Assembly: GCF_027571385.1 (NCBI RefSeq)
Contig: NZ_CP085636.1
Location: 3,038,001-3,102,000 of the forward strand
DNA from: Shewanella sp. MTB7
GTDB taxonomy: Bacteria > Pseudomonadota > Gammaproteobacteria > Enterobacterales > Shewanellaceae
Direction: 5' to 3'
Length of the DNA: 64,000 nt
Below are positions 55,789 through 63,300 of this stretch, piece after piece. Positions within the stretch are counted from its first letter, which is position 1; each line of letters begins with the position of its first letter. The translations under genes and the position numbers were made by a program. The notes under the pieces were generated by a model. The model had not been told where the DNA came from. It searched no databases and was given only the letters and a program-made list of their open reading frames with translations.

Positions 55789-56068
55789 ATGATTAAAAAC
55801 TTTAAGCACAAAGGTCTGAAAAAGTTTTTTGAGACTGGTAGTAAAGTTGGTATTCAGGCTAAACATGAGCGCAAACTAAGAATGCAATTAGCCGCAATTG
55901 ATACTGCCACCAATATTGATGATATTGATTTACCTGGTTTTAGACTTCACCCTTTGAAAGGGTGATAGAGGAGGGATCTGGTCAATTACAGTAAACGGTA
56001 ATTGGCGCGTTACTTTCGAGTTTTTTGATGGTAATGCATACATTTTAAACTATGAGGATTACCATTAA
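55789..56068 (+). pseudogene. higB: HigB toxin, frameshifted
   Basis: The first 57 or so codons read MIKNFKHKGLKKFFETGS, then GFRLHPLKG and TGA. In the next frame the protein continues GDRGGIWSITVNGNWRVTF to NYEDYH and TAA at 56066-56068. Removing one G from the GGG at 55960-55962 joins both parts into a 92-aa RelE/HigB toxin of normal length (280 nt minus 1 = 93 codons). HigB is a ribosome-dependent mRNA endonuclease. The C-terminal half carries the residues expected in the active site. It could be an inactivating mutation, a programmed frameshift or a sequencing error in the run of G. Confidence 0.88.
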
Positions 56069-56361
56069 TGAATATGTTTAACCCGCCACACCCTGGTGAG
56101 TTTATCTATGACGTTTATATGGAGCCATTCGGTTATAGTTGTCGTTTTGTGGCAACACAACTTGATGTTTCTGCTTCAACGTTAAATCGTGTACTAAAGG
56201 GAAAGAGTTCGATCTCACCAGAAATGGCATTGCGCCTTTCCAAAGCCTTAGGCCGTACACCTGAGAGTTGGTTAGCCATGCAAGATAACTACAATTTATG
56301 GCAAGCCAAAGAAAAAGTTAATTTAGCTAATGTTCATACCATTAATTTTGCTATGGGATAA
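56068..56361 (+). CDS. higA: HigA antitoxin
   Basis: 97 aa, start overlapping the higB stop (TAATG). The start MNMFNPPHPGEFIYDVYMEPFG and HTH VATQLDVSASTLNRVLKGKSSISPEMALRLSKALG are the HigA family pattern of XRE antitoxins, which cap HigB and repress their own promoter. It is intact even though the toxin frame is broken. Confidence 0.93.
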   Translation: MNMFNPPHPGEFIYDVYMEPFGYSCRFVATQLDVSASTLNRVLKGKSSISPEMALRLSKALGRTPESWLAMQDNYNLWQAKEKVNLANVHTINFAMG

Positions 56362-56417
56362 TTTTCGTATAGTTCTTCATCCGTGGTAATACTTTTTTGA
56401 TGTTAATCGTTAAAGCT

Positions 56418-56850
56418 AAGACAAAAGCTATTCACCACAGAGGTCACGGAGAACTCGGAGAACTCGGAGAAAATCAAAAGATCTAATGTTAAACCTTTAT
56501 CTCTGTTTTCACCTCTGTGGTAGAACATCTTTTACTGTTTACTCGCTACACGTAGCTAAAGTTAAAAAACAATGGATCTCGGAACAAGCCCGGGATGACG
56601 GCAGTGACAAATACCCCTTTTTACTCGTGTTCTTACCGTCAGCGCAGCTTTCCAGTAGCCATAGACTATTCCGTGAGCAAGGTGTTCCGTAGTCACTTGT
56701 GACGTTCATCTCAGCTTTTCCTCGAAGCGAAGCGCTCTAGCAGGTACGAAGTACCGATCTCGCAGGGCGAAGCCCGCTCTTCTCAGATAACCCGTAGCCA
56801 TCGGCTATTCCGTGAGCAACGCGTTCTGTAGTCGCTTGCGACGTTCATCT
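56418..56850. repeat. Composite modular repeat, copy F (right of higBA)
   Basis: Starts with AAGACAAAAGCTATTCACCA and CAGAGG (identical to copy E over at least 26 bases), followed by CACGGAG/CTCGGAG repeats, TTCACCTCTGTGG, AATGGATCTCGG..CCCGGGATGACGG (56571-56601), TGACAAATACCCC, GTCAGCGCAGC, GTCAC-TT-GTGAC (56692-56703), GGTAC-GAA-GTACC (56743-56755), GGGC-GAA-GCCC, AGCC-ATC-GGCT and GTCGC-TT-GCGAC (56831-56842). It separates converging higA and hipA. Confidence 0.82.
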
Positions 56851-56873
56851 AAACTGCCAATTGCAGCGAGGTT

Positions 56874-58175
56874 TTAAATATCAAGGCGGTGGTGTTTGCC
56901 AATGATGGTTTGAAAGTGGCTAAAGACCCCGGCCTCTTTGGCGAAGTGGTTCCACCTTGAGACGGAGTCGATGACTTGTTCTATCACCAGAGTGGCTTCT
57001 TTGGGGAATAACTTGCCGATGATCATTAGATCATTGATATCAAAGTGATCTCGTTTGCCATTAAGCGTTAGCTGGCTTTGACTGACCCAATAGGAACCTG
57101 GTCTGTAGGAGTAAGCGATGTCAAAAGCGGGCGCGATGATCCAATCATTGTCGTGGTTGAGCATAAAGCTGAAGTTTTTGGTGTGATCATCGTTATTGCG
57201 ACTGACGATGTTAAACACCATTCGTCTGAACATTTGCACAGCCTGAGACCGAGGCAGACCCAACTGTCGCATCAATGAAAAAAGCTGTTCGTAGCTATAG
57301 CTTCCCGGTATTTTGTAATCTGCATGGGCCATTGCACAGAGGGATTGATAGTGAAATTTGTTATTATGATCACGGTCAAATCGTTTGGTCATGAAATGAG
57401 CGCGATCACCGTCATGCAATAATTCACACGGCTGCATCTCAATGCCGGCATCGATCGCCATCAGGTAATAAGCGTATTCCATTCTCCCGTATCCTTTGGG
57501 ATCGCCGAATGTTTGTTGACTCGACTGGGACTCACTCACACCATCGAATTTTACCAACCAATGCTCAAAACCTTGGGGCAGGGCTACTTGGCCACTCCTG
57601 ATCTCGGTTCTGTTTTGGTTGATGCCAATGACAGCTTTAGCGCGAGCGCCGCCCGCTGAAGTGCCGACTTGCATCATTTCAGTTAATGCGGCTTCTTTGT
57701 CCTGATCGAACGCAAGTTCTATACCTGCTCGTTGATCCAGCACGGTTTGCGCCATCTCCATTAATGATTGGATCGCTAACGGTGTTGAAGTTTTACTCTT
57801 GTTGGTGCCATAACTGGGGGCGTACTCTAAGGCTCCCATGCCTCGATTACCGGTGTAGAGCAGACGATCCAATGCCGAAAAGTTTTCTTTGGTACGGCCT
57901 TGTCGCGCCAACCAAGCATCAATTACAGCGTTACCGAAATCATCCGGTAATGTATCTGCAAATGCACCAGGAAGACCTTTGAAAGTCTCGGTGTTAAGCC
58001 GCGGAAAGGAGTAAATCTTATCGCTTAGGGGTAAGTGAATAGGGGATATTTCAATCCTCTTATTGAGCCAAGCATCAGCGTATTGAAAAGCGCATATGCC
58101 CTTATCAATAGAGAGTGCGCCAACAAGTTCACCGGCCATGTTGACTCGCGCAACGGTAGGACTCTTGTTTACCAT
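56874..58175 (-). CDS. hipA: HipA-family serine/threonine kinase toxin
   Basis: 433 aa. HipA N-terminal domain (about 1-110: GLPGAFADTLPDDFGN), then the kinase: GTSAGGARAKAVIG (P-loop-like), EHWLVKFDG (Lys), MTKRFDRD, catalytic Asp in NIVSRNNDDHTKNFSFML and metal Asp in PAFDIAYSYRPG. HipA phosphorylates glutamyl-tRNA synthetase in E. coli and causes growth arrest; this one belongs to the same fold but a different target is possible. Its ATG overlaps the hipB-like stop by about 7 bases. Confidence 0.92.
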   Translation of the reverse strand: MVNKSPTVARVNMAGELVGALSIDKGICAFQYADAWLNKRIEISPIHLPLSDKIYSFPRLNTETFKGLPGAFADTLPDDFGNAVIDAWLARQGRTKENFSALDRLLYTGNRGMGALEYAPSYGTNKSKTSTPLAIQSLMEMAQTVLDQRAGIELAFDQDKEAALTEMMQVGTSAGGARAKAVIGINQNRTEIRSGQVALPQGFEHWLVKFDGVSESQSSQQTFGDPKGYGRMEYAYYLMAIDAGIEMQPCELLHDGDRAHFMTKRFDRDHNNKFHYQSLCAMAHADYKIPGSYSYEQLFSLMRQLGLPRSQAVQMFRRMVFNIVSRNNDDHTKNFSFMLNHDNDWIIAPAFDIAYSYRPGSYWVSQSQLTLNGKRDHFDINDLMIIGKLFPKEATLVIEQVIDSVSRWNHFAKEAGVFSHFQTIIGKHHRLDI

Positions 58176-58534
58176 TGATCTTCTTCCTTAATGGGACTGT
58201 GTCGAGTCATGTCTGGAGTAGAACTGCGGTTTAATGTTGAGGCCCTTTTCCGCTTTTTGCCCTGTTGCTTAAGTAACGCCATCGGGCTATATGTTTTTTC
58301 TGGGATGAACTCATCAACAAGCTGAAGTTGTTTTAATGCACGAAGTACCGCGATCACCGATTGGAATTTGCCATTGCCATTGATCAGGCTTCTATAGGTT
58401 TTTCGGGTGATCCCCACCTCTTCAGCGAGTTGCTCTTGGCTAATGTTCGCTTCAAGGCGCATCTGTTCAATGCGAGAACCAAGCTCTTGAGCTATACCTT
58501 CATCGGTCATCGCATAAATATTGTTAATGGGCAT
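58169..58534 (-). CDS. hipB: HipB-like XRE antitoxin
   Basis: 121 aa from the ATG at 58534, which has AAGGG nine bases upstream; a second ATG eight codons later (MTDEGIAQELG) is also possible. The HTH is ISQEQLAEEVGITRKTYRSLINGNG. The C-terminal 40 residues are basic and Ser/Thr/Pro-rich (QQGKKRKRASTLNRSS), longer than in E. coli HipB. It precedes hipA on the minus strand and is expected to bind the repeated sites just upstream. Confidence 0.88.
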   Translation of the reverse strand: MPINNIYAMTDEGIAQELGSRIEQMRLEANISQEQLAEEVGITRKTYRSLINGNGKFQSVIAVLRALKQLQLVDEFIPEKTYSPMALLKQQGKKRKRASTLNRSSTPDMTRHSPIKEEDQW

Positions 58535-58535
58535 A

Positions 58536-58677
58536 AAAGTAACCCTTAATGACAATTATGGCTTTATAGGGTAATTATATACTCATTAATAGTAATTTTC
58601 TAGCTTTAAGGTAATGAGTAAAAATATACCCGTTAATGTATAATTCTAGTGATTAAGGGTAAAAATATATCCATTAG
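58536..58677. promoter_or_regulatory. Direct-repeat operator array upstream of hipBA
   Basis: ATATACTCATTAA (58577-58589), ATATACCCGTTAA (58624-58636) and ATATATCCATTAG (58665-58677) are direct repeats spaced 47 and 41 bp. AAGTAACCCTTAA at about 58538-58550 is a weaker fourth copy next to the hipB start. Inverted partners (TTAAGGTAATGAG, TTAAGGGTA) precede two of them. HipB is known to bind several operators cooperatively in its own promoter. Confidence 0.6.
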
Positions 58678-59020
58678 CCATAGAGTAAGAGATTGGGGAC
58701 GATCAAATTGGTGACGTATATAAGACAGGACATATACGGTATCGCTTCTATGACTTCAGCTCTCATCTCTTCATGTGAAAAATATATGTTAGTTGTTTAG
58801 CAAAATAAATCACCAGTGTGGACACTTGTATGTTGGTGTTGTAACATCCTAAATTATCGCTTTAATATTATCCATATATCAGGTGGTTAGATGAATATGA
58901 ATGCTTTACTCAAAGCCGAATTAATATGCAGCTTCACTAATCTACTACCCACTCCTCACTTATATGATATCGATAAAGCTTGTTAGAAATACCCCAGTTT
59001 TTAAGAAGAATAGTTAACAA
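58678..59020. other. Intergenic region, no gene recognised
   Basis: 343 AT-rich bases between the hip operators and the next gene. One in-frame stretch (GDVYKTGHIRYRFYDF near 58700) and a 31-codon frame (ATG at 58891) look protein-like but are too short to name; they may be gene remnants. The SD of the next gene is weak. Confidence 0.4.
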
Positions 59021-59536
59021 ATGAATGTAATTAAAAAGTTTCTCGTCGAGTGTGGTTACGAAGAAGAATTCTTAGATAGTACTGACGTCAAATTCGATGA
59101 ACCTAAGCTGATTGATTTGGTGACTAAATGGCAACATCAACCAAGTCTTCGAAAGTTTGTTGAATTTGCTGCAAGGTATCATTTAACACCTTATTCAGGC
59201 AACAGAGAGTGTTTGCTTTTTAAACTTGAAGTATCGGGAAGTGCGGTACGAAATACCCTTATAGGTGGATTTTATGGTAATAAGCAAGAATTTGAATTAG
59301 CAGGGACTCGTCTAAATCCAGAGAAAGTAAATCCTGCTCTAAGCTCTTTCTCAAATTGGCAGCTTGCAACTGATCACGACTTAGAAACCTATGAAGATAA
59401 GAAAGTGACCTATAAGCTAAAGTCTTTTGAGCCAGGTGCTGTTTGGCATTTTCCAGAGGCATATCAAGCCATTTATGACTCCAGTGTGAAGGTGCCTGCT
59501 GAATTAAAGAAAAAGTTAACTAATGAAGAGTCGTAA
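59021..59536 (+). CDS. Unknown protein paired with mcrC
   Basis: 171 aa (MNVIKKFLVECGYEEEFLD to LKKKLTNEES), no signal peptide or TM helix, mixed charged and hydrophobic sequence. It has no Walker A motif, so it is not McrB. It overlaps the mcrC start by 14 bases, so the two genes form an operon. I do not recognise the family; the overlap with a McrC-type subunit suggests a restriction-associated job, or that the mcrB gene was replaced or lost. Confidence 0.65.
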   Translation: MNVIKKFLVECGYEEEFLDSTDVKFDEPKLIDLVTKWQHQPSLRKFVEFAARYHLTPYSGNRECLLFKLEVSGSAVRNTLIGGFYGNKQEFELAGTRLNPEKVNPALSSFSNWQLATDHDLETYEDKKVTYKLKSFEPGAVWHFPEAYQAIYDSSVKVPAELKKKLTNEES

Positions 59537-60582
59537 AGAGATCACATTGTTTGAGTTCGGTTTTGTAGCAAAAGACTTAAAAGCCGACACTCATACCTGT
59601 GTGCATAAGATTTCAGCTCAAAGTTACGATTATCTTAAGCAGTTATGCTTGCGTGGTGACAGTAACAGTAACAGTAACAGTAAGCTACTGAAAGTGCGCA
59701 GTATAGATGGTATGGAGGTGCTGCAAGTCCAAAATTATGCAGGTGTTATTTTTACTCCAGACAGAACTCAGATTGAGGTATTGCCCAAAATAGGTAAAGG
59801 GTTAGTTGATGACAAAGTAGGACACGATAAAGCCCGTGAGTCGTTATTGATTATGCTTAGGGCTTTAAAAGGCTTTTCTCATATTCAAACTTCAAATGCT
59901 AATATTTCTAGTCAAAAAATGCCTTTATTAGAGGTGTTCATCAATCAGTTTTTACAATCCGTTAATACATTAATTAAGCGTGGATTAAGAAGTGACTATG
60001 TTCGCTGTGAAGATAATCTTGCATACCTGAAAGGAAAACTAAATATAGGCAAGCAATTACGTGAAAATGTAATTAACAAGCACAAATTCTACTGTGAATA
60101 CGATGAGTTCTTGCTTAATCGACCTGCTAACCGCTTGATTCATTCCACGCTTCGTAAGGTGATGGCACTGACGCGTAGTGCTTCAAACCAAAAGTTAGTT
60201 CATGAGTTGTTGTTTTTATTTAATTAAGTGCCTCTTAGCAAAGATTATACGTTGGACTTTTCGGGTTTAAAATCTGATAGAGGTATGAGTTATTATCAAG
60301 TTCCTTTGGAATGGTGCAGACTGATCTTAAATGGATTCTCACCACAAACCATGAAAGGTGACACTCGCGCTGCTTCGTTGTTATTCCCTATGGAAAGAGT
60401 ATTTGAAGATTATGTGGCCAAGATAATTAAAGAACAATACAGATTTCTATGACTTGGAAGATGGGCATAAACTCTGGGTTGTTCCATTTCAAATTAATGT
60501 AAAAGAGAGCCGTTTAATCTGGCCAGCTATTTACAATGATTGTTTATCAGCTCATGAGGTCGGTAAACAATTTTGCAGCTGA
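59523..60582 (+). pseudogene. mcrC: McrC-like restriction subunit, decayed
   Basis: The frame starting at 59523 gives a McrC N-terminal part (NYAGVIFTPDRTQIEVLPKI, LEVFINQFLQSVNTLIKRGL, YCEYDEFLLNRPANRLIHST) to a TAA at 60225. It continues in the same frame with VPLSKDYTLDFSGLKSDRG to 60452. A C-terminal end (EDGHKLWVVPFQINVKESRL) then appears in the next frame, to 60582. The piece between, where the PD-(D/E)xK nuclease core should be, is missing. So there is one stop codon plus one deletion with frameshift. McrC normally supplies the nuclease of the McrBC methyl-DNA restriction system. Confidence 0.8.
59663..59687 (+). repeat. Hexanucleotide tandem repeat inside mcrC
   Basis: AGTAAC is repeated three times and followed by AGTAAG, coding for a Ser-Asn repeat. 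The unit is a multiple of three, so copy changes keep the frame. Confidence 0.8.
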
Positions 60583-60797
60583 AAGTCCTTAGCCTAATAC
60601 CAAATATTCATATGGTGCACTCATTAAGTAAGAGCCTGTAATAACGGTATTTCTGCTGAGGATTGATAACCTATGGTAAGTAGGGCATCTTCTAAGACTG
60701 TACAAAATCTATTGTTAGATAAGTGAGGAGTATCAGGTCTGTTGGTTTACTCATGTATTTCTAGATGTTAATCCCCTCTCTGGAGAGATAGCCTTTT

Positions 60798-61033
60798 ATG
60801 TTTTTACTACTTTGCTCCATTTTATTAATCGCGACACTTGGCTATCTGGCTATCTGGCTATCTGGCTGCTGGGATCTTGATGGGAGTGGGTGCCGCGATA
60901 GCCTGTGGAGGCAATGACAGTCAGTTACTGTTAGGTTAGGTTAGGCTTGCCTTCTTTATCTCCTGCTGGGGTGATCACGGTATTTAGCATGCTCGTCGGT
61001 ATAGCCTTAGGTAGACTCATTACAAGAAACTGA
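60798..61033 (+). pseudogene. YeeE/YedE-type transporter fragment, broken by repeat expansion
   Basis: ATG at 60798 opens a hydrophobic frame that is broken twice. An 8-bp unit TGGCTATC occurs three times (60839-60862) and a 5-bp unit TTAGG three times (60931-60945). Removing two copies of each (26 bp) leaves exactly 70 codons: one continuous 69-aa frame with LGYLAAGILMGVGAAIACGG and GGNDSQLLLGLPSLSP, ending LGRLITRN. This is the C-terminal pattern of YeeE/YedE (DUF395/DUF6691) sulfur-compound transporters (GfGaaLA-GCNd-LLg-lPslsp). An in-frame TAG lies just upstream, so the gene's front part is absent. Confidence 0.72.
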
Positions 61034-61095
61034 GTGTTTTGTTATTCTTCAACGGTGTATTTATATCGTCAAAAATACAATGGGTTCATGGAATT

Positions 61096-61120
61096 AAAAA
61101 GCTCACAATGCGAGCTTTTT
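61096..61120. terminator. Terminator downstream of the protease gene
   Basis: AAAAAGCTC and GAGCTTTTT form a 9-bp stem with a 7-nt loop. A-runs and T-runs on both sides allow use on either strand; the protease gene ends at 61163 on the minus strand. Confidence 0.85.
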
Positions 61121-61162
61121 AATTATCTAAAACAATGTGAATCAGCTTAAATAATCAAGGGA

Positions 61163-62713
61163 TTAAAAACTTGCTGTCAGTGATACACCGCTGTAGCTAC
61201 CAAACCAGCTGCTCGTCAACTGAACATGGTAAGTCGTTGCTTGGGTATTATTCACAGTACACGTTTTAGGGTTGCCGCTACTGCTTGTCTTACAATCATA
61301 AACAGAGCTTGTTGGGGTCGTGCCGGCATTTGCATAAGCGATAGCACTGCTTGAGCTGCCGTTGACGGTAATTGTTAATGTTTGTCCTGCAGGCACATCT
61401 ATTTGATAGTTATGTGTTGCGCCAAAGAAACCGGCACTTAATCCTGTTTTAGCGACGCCATTTTCCATACAGGTGTCACCACAAACGGGTTCACCACCTG
61501 GGCCACCATTGTCAGTTAATGAATAGGCTAATTTATTGACTGATAGCGGACCTGCATCAGTGACAACATCTTTAGTTGACCTATCACTTAATAACGCATC
61601 GATTTGAGCTGGAGTACGGGTACCGTCTTCACTTAAATATACCGCAGCAACACCGGCAACATGAGGGGAAGCCATTGAAGTACCACTAATGGTATTAGTG
61701 CCGCCATTTATCCAAGTTGAGGTGATATTTCGACCTGGCGCAAAGATATCTAAACATGAACCGAAGTTAGAAAAGCTTGAGCGTGAATCATTGTCATCAG
61801 TTGAGCCTACCGTAACAGCATTGGCAGCTCTTGCTGGCGAATAGTTACAGGCATCTTGGTTATCATTACCCGCAGCGACAACAAACGTTATGCCTGCTGC
61901 AACGGCGTTGTTCACGGCATTATCTAGTGCTTGGGAAGCACCGCCGCCTAAACTCATGTTGGCCACAGAAGGGCCGGTCGCATTTTGGGTGATCCAGTCT
62001 ACACCTGAGATAACACCTGAATTGGTACCAGAACCTTGGCAATCTAATACTCTGATCCCAACGATGTTAGCATTTTTTGCCACACCATAAGCCGCACCAG
62101 CTATGGTGCCAGCTACGTGAGTACCATGGCCGTGACAATCGGTTGCATCAGCATCGTTATCAACAAAATCCCAACCGTGGGATTGACGACCACCAAAGTC
62201 ACTGTGAGCCGATACACCGGTATCGACCACATAGGCTGTCACACCTGAACCATCGTAGTTGTAGTTATAATCACCGCTTAAGGGCAAAGCACGTTGATCA
62301 ACACGATCCAGTCCCCAGGTTGCCCCAGCTTGAACCGCTGATGTGCCCATTTGAGGGGAGACCGACATGATTTGGTCTTGCTCAATAAAGTCTACGCTTG
62401 GATCATTAAGCAGGTCTTTTAGTTGCCCTGGCGTTGCATTGACTAATACACCATTTAATGCGCTACCAAAATCCTTTCTAATATTGATACCAAACTTGTT
62501 TGCCATCGCATTTGCTTTTGATTTAGCAAAGTCAGCAATCGATCTTGGATGAGATAAATCTAAAACACTTGGGGTTTTAAATACCACAATATAGCTATCT
62601 TGAATGGCTTTACTTTTATCTACTGCGATCAGTTTTGCTTGTTCTGCTGCATATGCTGACGATGTTGAAATGGCAGTTGTAATGGCCAAAGATACTAATA
62701 GTTTTTTTTGCAT
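61163..62713 (-). CDS. Secreted subtilisin-like serine protease (S8, proteinase K type)
   Basis: 516 aa. Signal peptide (KLLVSLAITTAISTSSAYA), I9 propeptide inhibitor (about 35-120: SYIVVFKTPSV...FIEQDQIMSV), catalytic domain with Asp in AYVVDTGVSAHSDFGG, His in DCHGHGTHVAGTIAG and Ser in ISGTSMASPHVAGVAA, and the oxyanion Asn in FVVAAGNDNQDA. A C-terminal PPC domain (about 410-516: GLSAGFFGATHNYQIDVPAG) is usually cleaved off after export. It is a cold- or marine-type extracellular alkaline protease. It is monocistronic. Confidence 0.95.
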   Translation of the reverse strand: MQKKLLVSLAITTAISTSSAYAAEQAKLIAVDKSKAIQDSYIVVFKTPSVLDLSHPRSIADFAKSKANAMANKFGINIRKDFGSALNGVLVNATPGQLKDLLNDPSVDFIEQDQIMSVSPQMGTSAVQAGATWGLDRVDQRALPLSGDYNYNYDGSGVTAYVVDTGVSAHSDFGGRQSHGWDFVDNDADATDCHGHGTHVAGTIAGAAYGVAKNANIVGIRVLDCQGSGTNSGVISGVDWITQNATGPSVANMSLGGGASQALDNAVNNAVAAGITFVVAAGNDNQDACNYSPARAANAVTVGSTDDNDSRSSFSNFGSCLDIFAPGRNITSTWINGGTNTISGTSMASPHVAGVAAVYLSEDGTRTPAQIDALLSDRSTKDVVTDAGPLSVNKLAYSLTDNGGPGGEPVCGDTCMENGVAKTGLSAGFFGATHNYQIDVPAGQTLTITVNGSSSSAIAYANAGTTPTSSVYDCKTSSSGNPKTCTVNNTQATTYHVQLTSSWFGSYSGVSLTASF

Positions 62714-63300
62714 TTGTGTCTCCAGGGTTTATATATTTTTTACTGTTATAATAATTATTTTAATATTTAACATTAATAATGTTACCAGACCAAGGTAGAA
62801 CATAATTCATTCAAATAAAACAATTAATTGAATGATGGTTAACTGATTGCTTTATTGCGGTTAGTGTAAAATAATACGAAAGTATTAGTTGGAGTCGCTA
62901 TTATTAATAATAAAGAATTATTCATCGTTAAATAAACCCTTAAATAGTTGTGACAATAAAATATAGAGCGATAATGAATGGCTGCAATATTTAAATCTGG
63001 CGTGATATAAAAAACTGGTTATTTATTTTGTTTATTCGAAAATAGATAGTAATAAAATGTTTAATGCACGCATTCCTATTTATAATGACTGATGCTATTT
63101 TTAAAAATACAATGTTTGGATTCATTACAGCTTGCTAACACTGAATAAAGAAAATATGTATCCTCACTCCGCGTTAAAAGGCGTCGCCAGTCCGGCAGAC
63201 GACTAAGCCAACACTTGTAAATTCACTTGAGTGTAAGTTTCTTTAATCTGTTGGTGGTTTTCAGATAGAATGTTGCATCGATGCTGAAAAGGATTTTACC
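62714..63300. other. Intergenic region between divergent protease and DUF3857 genes
   Basis: 587 AT-rich bases with the promoters of both genes. I see no gene, tRNA or clear operator in it. Confidence 0.5.

Noticed and set aside
53311-56850. Integron with attC-like sites between cassettes
   Set aside because: Repeats D-F lack paired GTTRRRY/RYYYAAC core sites, the genes have their own promoters and orientations, and no integrase is present.
58891-58986. 31-codon frame MNMNALLKAELICSFTNLL
   Set aside because: Too short to support and no SD; noted only as a possible remnant.
53148-62713. Prophage or integrative element
   Set aside because: No integrase, structural phage genes, att repeats at a tRNA or conjugation genes were found.
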